From Bacteroidales bacterium (GTDB taxonomy: Bacteria > Bacteroidota > Bacteroidia > Bacteroidales > JAIOZK01), in NCBI GenBank assembly GCA_021738625.1, contig JAIPBS010000016.1:1-64000 (forward strand): a DNA stretch of 64,000 bases, in the 5' to 3' direction. A program made the position numbers and the translations under genes. The notes under the pieces are model-generated. The model searched no databases. It worked only from the letters and a program-made list of their open reading frames with translations, and had not been told where the DNA came from. Shown piece by piece: positions 23,911 through 32,764 of this stretch; the stretch's first letter is position 1; each line of letters opens with the position of its first letter.

Positions 23911-26538
23911 TCATTTTTTGCCTAAAAGTTTCTTGATCTCGTTTAGCTTCATCAGGGCTTCCACGGGAGTGAGGGTGTCGATGTTGGTATTCAGGATGTC
24001 GTCTCTGATCTGGTAAAGCAATGGATCTTCCAGCTGGATGAAACTCAACTGGTATTTATCCGATTGGGATTTGGAGCTACCTGTTTTAGTCTGCTTTCCG
24101 CTTAAGGCATCGCTTCCATGCGATTTTTCAAGCTGTTCGAGCAATTGGTTGGCCCTGTCAATCACTGTTGAAGGAATACCCGACATTCTCGCAACATGGA
24201 TCCCAAAGCTATGTTCACTTCCACCTTCTTTAAGTTTCCTTAAAAAGATGATCTTGTTTTGAATTTCCTTGATGCTGATATGATAATTCTTAATCCTGGG
24301 CATGGAAGCCGCCATTTCGTTCAGCTCATGGTAGTGCGTGGCAAAAAGCACTTTGGGCTTGAATAAAGGATGACCGTGAAGAAATTCTGCAATGGCCCAG
24401 GCAATTGAAATACCGTCGTAGGTACTGGTGCCTCTTCCAATCTCATCCAGAAGGATCAGGCTGCGATTTGAGATATTGTTGAGAATGCTTGCCGTTTCAT
24501 TCATCTCGACCATAAAAGTGGATTCTCCTGAAGATATGTTGTCTGAGGCTCCCACCCTGGTAAAGATCTTATCTACGATGCCGATTTTAGCTGCTTCTGC
24601 CGGCACAAAGCAACCCATCTGGGCCATGAGTACGATCAATGCAGTTTGGCGCAACAGGGCGGATTTTCCAGACATATTGGGCCCGGTCAGAATGATGATT
24701 TGTTGCTTTTCGGTATCGAGAAAAACATCATTGGCAATATACTGCTCCCCCACAGGCAATTGTTTCTCAATCACCGGGTGGCGTCCGGCTTTGATGTCAA
24801 TCACATAAGTATCGTTGATCCCTGGCTTGCAATAGCCGTTTTCGGATGAGATCACCGCAAAAGACAACAGGCAATCGAGGTGAGCAATGAGGGAAGCATT
24901 CAACTGAACAGGCTGAACATAATCATTCAAAACCGTCACCAGTTCTTCATACAAATGGGTTTCAAGTACCAGGATTTCTTCCTCGGCTTTCAGTATTTTT
25001 TCTTCATACTCTTTGAGCTCTTCTGTTATGTATCGCTCCGAATTGGTAAGGGTCTGCTTGCGATGCCATTCCTCAGGCACTTTAGCTTTGTGTGTGTTGG
25101 TTACTTCAAGATAATAACCAAAAACATTGTTATACCCGATTTTTAAAGATGGAATGCCGGTCCTGTTGATTTCACTTTTCCTGATCTCAACCAAATAATC
25201 CTTGCCTGAGTTCACAAGGCGCCTGTACTCATCTAGTTCTTTTGACACACCTGTCTGAATTACATTGCCTTTTTGCACCAATGCCGGTGGCTCGGGTTTG
25301 ATCTCCCTGTCAATTTTATCACGAATATGCTTACAAAGGTTCAATCTGTCCCCTAATTTCTGAATGGCCTTGTTTTTTGATTTTTCACAGGCCTGCTTAA
25401 CTTCCTCAATTGCAAACAGGGCTTCCTTCAACTGAACAACTTCACGTGGCGAGACCCTCCTGACGGCGACTTTTGAAATAAGCCTCTCCAGGTCTCCAAT
25501 CTGCTTAAACTTTTTGCGCATCAACTGTGCAAATTCAGCATTGCTAATGAGATGTTGAACAATATCAAGCCGCTCATAAATGGGCTGTTTTTCTTTCAGC
25601 GGCAATACGATCCATCTCTTCAACAGGCGCGAACCCATTGGGGAAATCGTTTTATCGATCACATCCATCAGGGTAGCTGCATCGGGATTGGGAGATGCAA
25701 GCAGTTCCAGGTTTCGGATGGTAAAACGGTCGAGCCAGACATACTTCTCTTCGGCAATGCGGCTGATCTGATTTACATGACCCAGTTTGTCGTGATGGGT
25801 TTCGGCAAGATAGTGCAGGGCGGAACCGGCAGCGACAATCCCCCGCTCCAAATCTTCTATCCCGAAACCTTTTAAAGAAGCGGTATCGAATTGCTTAATT
25901 AGCAGTTCATAACAAAAATCCCTTGCAAAAACCCAGTCGTCAAATGTGAAAGTGTAAAACTTGTTGCCGAACAATTCAAAAAACTTATCGCGTTTGCTTT
26001 TCTGAAGCACCACTTCACTCGGGCTAAAACTTTGAAGCAATTTATCGATATATTCGTTGTTGCCCTCGGCTGTGTAAAACTCACCTGTAGAGATATCCAG
26101 GAAGGCAATCCCGGATTCTTTTGTATCCAGATGAACGGCTGCCAGGAAATTATTTTCGCGCTGCTCCAGTATTTTGTCATTGTACGAAACACCAGGGGTG
26201 ACCAACTCGGTGACCCCTCTTTTTACAATTTTCTTGGCCAGTTTGGGATCTTCCAACTGATCGCAGACAGCCACCCGCTCCCCTGCTCTAACCAGCTTAG
26301 GCAAATAGGTGTCAAGAGCATGATGAGGAAACCCGGCCAAATCCACATAGGATGCTGCACCATTGGCTCTTTTGGTAAGCACAATACCCAGGATACGTGA
26401 GGTTTTTATGGCGTCTTCTCCAAAAGTTTCATAAAAATCGCCCACCCTGAACAGCAACAATGCGTCGGGGTATTTTGCCTTGATGGCATTGTATTGCTTC
26501 ATCAAAGGGGTTTCGGTGATTTTATTCTGTTGAGCCAT
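23911..26538 (-). CDS. mutS: DNA mismatch repair protein MutS
   Basis: An 875-residue MutS starting at ATG 26538 ([16 protein letters not shown]). Domain I shows the mismatch-recognition FYE motif in [13 protein letters not shown]. The ATPase has Walker [14 protein letters not shown], the [11 protein letters not shown] (ABC-like) segment, Walker B and H-loop region [20 protein letters not shown] and [10 protein letters not shown]. The C-terminal end [15 protein letters not shown] is the usual helical tail. It binds mismatched DNA and recruits MutL in the cytoplasm. The upstream frame to 26571 lacks an ATG and overlaps the promoter. It is divergent from the SpoU methyltransferase; the tRNA unit lies downstream on the same strand. 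Confidence 0.97.
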   Translation of the reverse strand: MAQQNKITETPLMKQYNAIKAKYPDALLLFRVGDFYETFGEDAIKTSRILGIVLTKRANGAASYVDLAGFPHHALDTYLPKLVRAGERVAVCDQLEDPKLAKKIVKRGVTELVTPGVSYNDKILEQRENNFLAAVHLDTKESGIAFLDISTGEFYTAEGNNEYIDKLLQSFSPSEVVLQKSKRDKFFELFGNKFYTFTFDDWVFARDFCYELLIKQFDTASLKGFGIEDLERGIVAAGSALHYLAETHHDKLGHVNQISRIAEEKYVWLDRFTIRNLELLASPNPDAATLMDVIDKTISPMGSRLLKRWIVLPLKEKQPIYERLDIVQHLISNAEFAQLMRKKFKQIGDLERLISKVAVRRVSPREVVQLKEALFAIEEVKQACEKSKNKAIQKLGDRLNLCKHIRDKIDREIKPEPPALVQKGNVIQTGVSKELDEYRRLVNSGKDYLVEIRKSEINRTGIPSLKIGYNNVFGYYLEVTNTHKAKVPEEWHRKQTLTNSERYITEELKEYEEKILKAEEEILVLETHLYEELVTVLNDYVQPVQLNASLIAHLDCLLSFAVISSENGYCKPGINDTYVIDIKAGRHPVIEKQLPVGEQYIANDVFLDTEKQQIIILTGPNMSGKSALLRQTALIVLMAQMGCFVPAEAAKIGIVDKIFTRVGASDNISSGESTFMVEMNETASILNNISNRSLILLDEIGRGTSTYDGISIAWAIAEFLHGHPLFKPKVLFATHYHELNEMAASMPRIKNYHISIKEIQNKIIFLRKLKEGGSEHSFGIHVARMSGIPSTVIDRANQLLEQLEKSHGSDALSGKQTKTGSSKSQSDKYQLSFIQLEDPLLYQIRDDILNTNIDTLTPVEALMKLNEIKKLLGKK

Positions 26539-26557
26539 AAGCAGGGAAAATGATGAA

Positions 26558-26565
26558 CAAAGGTA
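26558..26565 (-). promoter_or_regulatory. Putative -7 box of mutS
   Basis: TACCTTTG on the minus strand, 20 bases from the ATG at 26538; back to back with the methyltransferase promoter. Confidence 0.5.
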
Positions 26566-26608
26566 TAACAAATGAGAAGGATTCTAAATTAAGCCCCCAC
26601 TAAATGGC

Positions 26609-26616
26609 TATCTTTG
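26609..26616 (+). promoter_or_regulatory. Putative -7 box of the SpoU methyltransferase gene
   Basis: TATCTTTG fits TAnnTTTG; the ATG at 26645 lies 29 bases downstream. Confidence 0.5.
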
Positions 26617-26644
26617 TTGATAAATCCCGGAATTTGTTGAAAAG

Positions 26645-27178
26645 ATGAGAAAGCTGAAAAATGAAGAGCTAAAACGTTTGAGCCTTGAAGAATATAGGAA
26701 TAAGGAAAAGCATCCGGTGGTGGTGGTTCTCGACAATATCAGAAGCCTGAACAACATCGGGTCGATTTTTCGGACCGCCGATGCTTTCAGAATCGAAAAA
26801 TTACATCTTTGCGGCATCACGGCCTGTCCACCCCACCGTGATATTCAGAAAACGGCTTTAGGGGCGACTGAATCTGTTGCCTGGCAGTATTTTGAAAAAA
26901 CGGCTTCTTCCATCGAATTACTGAGAAAAAACAACTTTACGATCTACTCTATCGAGCAGGCAGAGGGCAGCATATCGCTTGAAAATTTCGATATGAAAAA
27001 AATAAGGAAGGTTGCCCTGGTTTTCGGACATGAAGTAAAAGGGATCCAACAAGCCATCATCGACCTTTCGGATGCATGCATTGAAATTCCTCAGTTCGGC
27101 ACCAAGCATTCCTTTAATATTACCGTTTCAGCAGGAATTGTGCTTTGGGAGTTTTTAAAAAAAATCAAACAGCTTTAG
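26645..27178 (+). CDS. SpoU/TrmH-family RNA 2'-O-ribose methyltransferase
   Basis: A 177-residue SPOUT enzyme with the three family motifs. Motif 1 is LDNIRSLNNIGSIFRTADAF (substrate and catalytic Arg), motif 2 is VALVFGHEVKGIQ and motif 3 is IPQFGTKHSFNITVSAGIVL (SAM-binding trefoil knot). It transfers a methyl group to a ribose of tRNA or rRNA in the cytoplasm. There is no extra N-terminal RNA-binding domain, so the target (tRNA Gm18 or other) is open. It is divergent from mutS, and its stop codon overlaps that of the convergent barrel gene by four bases. Confidence 0.88.
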   Translation: MRKLKNEELKRLSLEEYRNKEKHPVVVVLDNIRSLNNIGSIFRTADAFRIEKLHLCGITACPPHRDIQKTALGATESVAWQYFEKTASSIELLRKNNFTIYSIEQAEGSISLENFDMKKIRKVALVFGHEVKGIQQAIIDLSDACIEIPQFGTKHSFNITVSAGIVLWEFLKKIKQL

Positions 27179-27894
27179 AAATTGTAATGGAGACCGATGG
27201 AAGCAAAGCTATACTGATCCTTGCCCGAACGTACGGTATTGCTCATGTCAATTTTGTCTGTATTGGTGAAATACCAGCGAAACTCGAATACAAAATCCAC
27301 TTTATCGAAAAAGGCATTTTCTTCGGTATACAGGTTGTGCATACCGTAACTTGCACCGAATCCAAGCGGAATAACCAATTCGGTGGTCATTTTTTCCTTG
27401 ATCTTGCCATCTGGTGAATAGCCTCTAACATCAACAATCTCATCTGTATTCAGGTCATAAAGTATGGACCTGAAGTCTACCAGGCCCGCACCCAACAATA
27501 AATAAACCTGCAAATCGCCTTTGTTCTCCGGATAAAAAACAATCTCATTGATGCTTATGTTGGCATTGATATTCCAGTTGAAGATTTTTGACTTGAAATA
27601 CCGTTCCAAACTTCTATTGGTGCCCGAAAGCGATCCCCACATCATATTAAATTGAAGGCTGAGGTAGGGGTTCAACCTTCTTTTCACATTGATACCGCCG
27701 CCAAGCTTAACCTCATTTTTGTTCCTTAGCACCGGGATGAAATCTTTTTCCTTTATATCACCGTAAAACAGTAAAAGACCGGCATCAAGACCCACTGACC
27801 AATCGATATCCTGACGCTGAGCTGTTGATTTATTTGTCATATCCAACAAAAAGAAGGCGATTAAGATAATACTTACAAAATGTGTCTTCTTCAT
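27175..27894 (-). CDS. Outer-membrane beta-barrel protein, paralogue of the 50074 gene
   Basis: A 239-residue protein starting at ATG 27894 (signal peptide MKKTHFVSIILIAFF..., ending STAQ). An ATG five codons upstream is also possible. The mature chain contains barrel strands (WSVGLDAGLLLFYGDI, LSLQFNMMWGSLSGTN, VYLLLGAGLVDF, VFEFRWYFTNTDKID) and ends in an aromatic (LHYNF), as outer-membrane proteins do. It resembles the N-terminal barrel of the protein encoded at 50074-51294 (shared FYGD(I/V)K, G.L.GTN and NTDK(I/L)D), but lacks that protein's SPOR domain. The function is unknown. It ends head-to-head with the SpoU gene. Confidence 0.72.
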   Translation of the reverse strand: MKKTHFVSIILIAFFLLDMTNKSTAQRQDIDWSVGLDAGLLLFYGDIKEKDFIPVLRNKNEVKLGGGINVKRRLNPYLSLQFNMMWGSLSGTNRSLERYFKSKIFNWNINANISINEIVFYPENKGDLQVYLLLGAGLVDFRSILYDLNTDEIVDVRGYSPDGKIKEKMTTELVIPLGFGASYGMHNLYTEENAFFDKVDFVFEFRWYFTNTDKIDMSNTVRSGKDQYSFASIGLHYNF

Positions 27895-27949
27895 TCCTGC
27901 CCTATGCATTGATACATTTATTCTTTCTGCCAGTGTTTTAAATCTGACA

Positions 27950-27957
27950 CAAAAGTA
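27950..27957 (-). promoter_or_regulatory. Putative -7 box of the small barrel gene
   Basis: TACTTTTG on the minus strand, ~55 bases upstream of ATG 27894. Confidence 0.45.
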
Positions 27958-28135
27958 ATGGATTATTTTTAACGGATGTAATATATTTGCGTCATTAAAA
28001 CAAGACATATACGACATAAAGATCAAACGTAAGGAAGTTAGATTCATTATGAAACAATGGTTAAGATATTGTTAAAGGTGTTGCAAATCAAAGATGGAAG
28101 TTGATTGATTTCAAATTCGGGCTAAGTACAAGTTC

Positions 28136-29377
28136 ATGCAGATTCATAAAAACACAGGTGTTTTCACTTTTGCTCTTATCGGAATGATAATGCTCAATTC
28201 AACCTGTGTTATTCAGGCCCAGGAGGATTATAAAAGAAATACGCACGTAAAGATATGCAGCTTAAAGGAAGACAATTATTACAAGGTAAACTACAGGTTC
28301 AAAGATCATTGGGGCCTAAACCGGGATTTTAACATAAAATTTCCGGTTAAGGCTACTAACCGCGCAATAGAACAATTCGGTGTGCCGGAAAACTTCCTAG
28401 AACCTTACCCGAACGCTGAGTCGGTTTTGCTGGAGCGTGACCGTATAATGAAACAAGGTATGTTTTACCTTGAGAACAACATCCTGAAGGTGGATAAAAG
28501 CTCCGTGGTGGAATTTTATTCAGAGACCTATGGTAAACCTATTGCAGAAAACATTATCCGGCTTTTACGCGAGGAAAAGCAAGACACAAGGCGCAACCGC
28601 ATAGAGTTTACAATGAAATTTGTGCAGGATATCCCTTATGGAATTCCAAATACCAAGGACAGGCACAAGTTTAACGGGGGCATCTTTGTCCCGCCACAGG
28701 TACTCATAAAGGGATATGGGGACTGCGATTCAAAAACACTCTTATTTGTTTCCATCCTGGTTCACCTGATTGACCCCAGCGATATTGTATTCCTCGGACA
28801 AAAAGGACATGTGCTTAGCGGAATAAAAATGGAGGATGTTAGGGGAATGAATTACTATACCTATAAGGAAAACCATTATGCCATTGCAGAAACCGCAGGA
28901 CCGGCACGCCGGAGCCTTGGAGAAAGGGGACCGGAGGACCAGAACAAGTCCGTTGTTGAGACCTTGGAATTTAAGGGGGATTTTGTTTATGATCCACCGG
29001 TATATGAAAAACAGGAAACGACCCCACCCACAAACAGAGACGACAAATCGGAATCAAATTACGGCAAAATGCCTTTAGGGCCAGCCGAGCCTATCCAGAT
29101 AATAGCAAAAAATGAATACGTTAAACCTGTCTACCTGATTGTGGAATATATGAACCCGGTAGGAGATTGGAAAAACAGAGGCTGGTATCGCTTATCTCCC
29201 GGTGAGCACAAATTGATCGGACAAACCAACAATAAATATTTTTATTATTACGCTGTTTCGGAGGATGTTGAGTGGGCGGGGGAAAAAATACTTAAGTTTG
29301 CAAATGAGTTCTTTCATTTTAATGAAGTTGGAATAGATAGGTATCCGGGTGAATTTGAACTAATTCTTTCTTATTGA
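28136..29377 (+). CDS. Exported transglutaminase-like protein with DUF1036-like C-terminal domain
   Basis: A 413-residue protein with a signal peptide (ending VIQAQ, ~29). Residues ~150-270 look like a transglutaminase/cysteine-protease core: the catalytic Cys is in KGYGDCDSKTLLFVSIL, His in LGQKGHVLSGI, and an acidic residue in AIAETAGPA. After a proline-rich linker (residues ~290-320), the last ~90 residues (PVGDWKNRGWYRLSPGEH, YYYAVSEDVEWAGE) resemble DUF1036-like domains. Enzymes of this kind cross-link or cleave proteins. The gene converges on the 20-kb minus-strand surface cluster and may act on its products. Base composition is AT-rich like that cluster. The core assignment is moderate and the role inferred. 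Confidence 0.62.
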   Translation: MQIHKNTGVFTFALIGMIMLNSTCVIQAQEDYKRNTHVKICSLKEDNYYKVNYRFKDHWGLNRDFNIKFPVKATNRAIEQFGVPENFLEPYPNAESVLLERDRIMKQGMFYLENNILKVDKSSVVEFYSETYGKPIAENIIRLLREEKQDTRRNRIEFTMKFVQDIPYGIPNTKDRHKFNGGIFVPPQVLIKGYGDCDSKTLLFVSILVHLIDPSDIVFLGQKGHVLSGIKMEDVRGMNYYTYKENHYAIAETAGPARRSLGERGPEDQNKSVVETLEFKGDFVYDPPVYEKQETTPPTNRDDKSESNYGKMPLGPAEPIQIIAKNEYVKPVYLIVEYMNPVGDWKNRGWYRLSPGEHKLIGQTNNKYFYYYAVSEDVEWAGEKILKFANEFFHFNEVGIDRYPGEFELILSY

Positions 29378-29516
29378 TTGGTCAAGAAATGTCATCATAT
29401 AAATCCATTAGGAGAAAAGCTGCATTTAGATGATATTAATTGCAATGATGTACAGATTAAAAACGGTTTATCACGGAAAAGTATAAGGCATTTCTATGCT
29501 TCTACCATCATAACTT

Positions 29517-32500
29517 TTAACTCTGTTCCCTATCATTAATGAGATTACCAGGAGTTGTTGCAAGTATTTTATTAATAACCTTCCTGTATTTATGAATTGT
29601 CCATACGTAAATGGACAGAATCGTTACAATGGTCACAACAAAGGGAATTGATCTTGATTGTGAACCCCAGCACCATAGATCAAAATACCAACCTTTTGGA
29701 TCATCAAGAATAACGCCAATTATGGGATCCATTATCAAATAGCCAATACCCGAGGCAAGGGCAATTGATAAAATAATTGATAAAGATAAAAAGCTCATCA
29801 TAAGCGCCCTGTAAACACTCTTCAATCCACCCGTTCCAAACGCCATTAAGGTACCGATATTCATTTTGATCTTACTCAGGTGATTCTCAAATACGTTTGA
29901 TAAAAAATTGGCGATTGTTATCACACTGATAATTATCAGGAAAGCTGACAATATGAGTGTTAATTTGGTTACAGCTTTGTAATTGTTTAATGAAATAATC
30001 TTATCCATGGTAAGATTCAAATAATCGAATTCAGGTTCAATCACTTCATCTTCGAACGCATTAATATGGTTTAGATTATTAAAATAAATGACAAGTCTAT
30101 CAATTCGATCTCTCCTTTTAGCCATTTCGCTATAGGAAAACAAGTTTGGCTGAGGAAGCATTGTAATAGACATATCGGATAAATTCCTTTCCTTTACTAT
30201 TTCATTGTATAGCTGTTTGACTTGCTGATAATTTGGCTTCCGACCTTGAAAGCCAACAACTGCGTAGTAACCGGGTGTGTATGCAATCGTATCAGTTTCA
30301 TACACATGTAGCTCCTCTTTGTTCATTAACTTAAAAGTTTGACCCTTCAACTCTACCCGGTTATTGTCACATTCTGAAATATATTTTTTCAAACCGGAAA
30401 GCATATCCTCAGCTTCTTTCTCATTTTGTGAATCCAAATACAAAATAAGTGAGTTAGTATTTTTGGGTGAAAAAGGAGTTTTTGTTGGGTTTATTGGGTC
30501 AATTAAATTTGAGAACATGTAATCTGTTATGATAAAAGAAAACTTGTTACGAACATCCTCGGGTATTCGTTCAAAGACAGTTACAATCGGTAAAGCTATA
30601 ACCGCCTCATTATCTCCCTCTAACTTAATTTGTAGAAATTTATCATTTTTATCTAATCCCAATTCATGCATGAAGTCCTTAGAAATTATTATACCACAAT
30701 CTGTAGGATTTCTAAACCCATTCTTATTACCGATAAAGTAATAAGAGTTTAGCAACTCCTTAAGTATAGGATCCTCGACATCCATAGTTCGCCCCGGAGC
30801 ATCTTCAATTACTGACCCATTTTTTGCTACAAAATCCAGAGATGAAATTGCAAATCCATACATTTGGTTGATTCCATATTTTTGACGTTTCTCCGGGCTG
30901 TTATTTAAGGGAGTAATCAATTTAGAGACTACCTCTGGTTGCTTCTTCATTTTTACCACAATAGTCATAAACTTAACAAACGGATCATTCATTTTTTCAC
31001 CTAAATAGATGAGGCTTCCATTTCCAAACCCAATTGCGAGGAATGTAATGATTATAAGAGCAGAGGCGGTGAGGAAAGTTTTCAAACGTTTAAAATAACC
31101 AATTAGTTCTTTGCCCTCAAGGCTAAAAAACAAATCCGTGTATTTATAATCATTAACTTTATTGCTGAATAACTTTGTGCCAAAAAGAAATATTTTGAAA
31201 AGCAGTTTACGAAACCAATAATAAATATCTGTTATCTTTTTATTAAAATTCTCCCTAAATTTTTTTGAATCCATTGTTTGTTCACCATCATCCTTGTCAT
31301 CTTTATCATTATCATTCTGACCAGTATTTGGTTGCTTAATTTCTTTGCTTTTCTTTTCTAATAAATCTTCAACATGTTTGATTATTCCCTGGTCATTGAA
31401 AGTCTCAGAGTCATTTAAATATTCGCGTTTCCATCGAAGGTTCTTGCTAAGTTCTTTCTCTCGGGATCGTTTTGGCCCCAATAATTTCCCCAAAAATTCG
31501 CAGAACCTTGGTCCGAAAATATACTGTTTATCCCCTAGATTACGTTGCTTAAATTCAGTTACTTTTTTCGAATGCAAATCTTCTAGTTTGCTGATTTTTC
31601 CCCTGTTAATTAATGAATTCAATTTTAAAACACCTGTATCACCAGTGAGTGCAATAAACAAAGCATTTAAATAATCATTAACAGTAAAATTACAATTATC
31701 GGTTTTTTCATTATCCGATTCGAGAATCCTATGTAAATCGCTCCATAATTCTGACATGAATTGCTCAGCAGACTCAATTTCTTCGAAAAAGTCATTTATA
31801 GTTTTCTTAAAATTATGTTCAGATTTCTTATTCTCAATATTTTTACAATTATAAATATTCTCAGTTTGAATTTTCCCGGCTCCGTTTACTTTTGATATTA
31901 CGACAATCCGATCAGCATATTTTGCAGCTAAATCCAAATCATGCGAAACAATGATCGTACTTTTATCCTCCTCACCATCAGTTTTCTTTATCAAGTCGTA
32001 AAGAATACTCATGACCTCGTTCGCTGTTTTTCTGTCGAGGTTTCCGGTTGGTTCATCACCAAACAGAATATTGTAATCTGAAATCAGAGCTCTTGCAAAG
32101 GCCACTCTTTGCCGTTGTCCACCACTGATTTTAGTTGGTTTGCTATCGATATCCAAATCGCCCAAACCCAATTTTTGAAACAACAATAATGTTTTCAGGT
32201 AGGATTCCTGATAATTTTTATCATTGACCATATCGGTGATGCAAACATTTTCGATGGCCGAGAAATTAGGCATGAGGTTGGTATTCTGAAAAATGAAGCT
32301 GAGATTCTCCTTTCTCAATTTTTCTCTTTCCAACGCGTAATCATAGCTTTTATCATATTGATAACCATCTTCATCCTCAACCTTTATTCTGCATTTAGAG
32401 CATGTTGTTTTCGTTAAATCTGCCCAAATACTGGGATTAACAATATCTCTTTTTTTATTCGCATTAACGCATTCATGATTCTCAAGGCGATATTCGATTG

Positions 32501-32714
32501 ACATTCCTGTTTGATGATTACAGGGAAATGTATCGTTCATTAAACCCAATGTTTCAAGAACAGTGCTCTTTCCTGATCCAGAAACACCAACAATAAATGT
32601 AATTTCTCCTTTTTTGAGATTAAGGTTAGGAATTTCTAGGACAGGCTTTTCCTTTCTATCCTCCTTATCTTTATACGTGAATACGGCATTATGTATAGTA
32701 ATTGATTCTTTCAT
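29517..32714 (-). CDS. MacB-like ABC transporter fusion with Cys/His insert (1065 aa)
   Basis: An ATPase domain (residues 1-280) has Walker A VGVSGSGKS, signature ISGGQRQRVAFARAL, Walker B ILFGDEPTGNLD and H-loop IIVSHDLDLA. A cytoplasmic helical/charged linker (~280-540) follows. The FtsX/MacB-type permease has TM1 at ~547-565 (TASALIIITFLAIGFGNG), a periplasmic domain, then three more helices (LTLILSAFLIIISVITIANF; ALMMSFLSLSIILSIALASG; PFVVTIVTILSIYVW). Typical MacB has ~650 residues; this one has ~400 more. Between Walker A and the Q-loop sits a ~50-residue insert with C65, H67, H80, C82, C105 and C108, a possible metal site. Members of this family move lipoproteins, toxins or peptides across the envelope or act mechanically. 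It is the last gene of the surface cluster, 50 bases after the vWA gene. Confidence 0.78.
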   Translation of the reverse strand: MKESITIHNAVFTYKDKEDRKEKPVLEIPNLNLKKGEITFIVGVSGSGKSTVLETLGLMNDTFPCNHQTGMSIEYRLENHECVNANKKRDIVNPSIWADLTKTTCSKCRIKVEDEDGYQYDKSYDYALEREKLRKENLSFIFQNTNLMPNFSAIENVCITDMVNDKNYQESYLKTLLLFQKLGLGDLDIDSKPTKISGGQRQRVAFARALISDYNILFGDEPTGNLDRKTANEVMSILYDLIKKTDGEEDKSTIIVSHDLDLAAKYADRIVVISKVNGAGKIQTENIYNCKNIENKKSEHNFKKTINDFFEEIESAEQFMSELWSDLHRILESDNEKTDNCNFTVNDYLNALFIALTGDTGVLKLNSLINRGKISKLEDLHSKKVTEFKQRNLGDKQYIFGPRFCEFLGKLLGPKRSREKELSKNLRWKREYLNDSETFNDQGIIKHVEDLLEKKSKEIKQPNTGQNDNDKDDKDDGEQTMDSKKFRENFNKKITDIYYWFRKLLFKIFLFGTKLFSNKVNDYKYTDLFFSLEGKELIGYFKRLKTFLTASALIIITFLAIGFGNGSLIYLGEKMNDPFVKFMTIVVKMKKQPEVVSKLITPLNNSPEKRQKYGINQMYGFAISSLDFVAKNGSVIEDAPGRTMDVEDPILKELLNSYYFIGNKNGFRNPTDCGIIISKDFMHELGLDKNDKFLQIKLEGDNEAVIALPIVTVFERIPEDVRNKFSFIITDYMFSNLIDPINPTKTPFSPKNTNSLILYLDSQNEKEAEDMLSGLKKYISECDNNRVELKGQTFKLMNKEELHVYETDTIAYTPGYYAVVGFQGRKPNYQQVKQLYNEIVKERNLSDMSITMLPQPNLFSYSEMAKRRDRIDRLVIYFNNLNHINAFEDEVIEPEFDYLNLTMDKIISLNNYKAVTKLTLILSAFLIIISVITIANFLSNVFENHLSKIKMNIGTLMAFGTGGLKSVYRALMMSFLSLSIILSIALASGIGYLIMDPIIGVILDDPKGWYFDLWCWGSQSRSIPFVVTIVTILSIYVWTIHKYRKVINKILATTPGNLINDREQS

Positions 32715-32764
32715 TTAACATCAGATAATTTAATTAATATTGATTTTTAGCGATTCTCTCATCC

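Noticed and set aside
23517-23936. 139-codon plus-strand frame with repeated ALPTELLSH units
   Set aside because: It lies on the opposite strand of the truncated tRNA-Gly array; the 63-base period (21 codons) keeps the frame open by chance.
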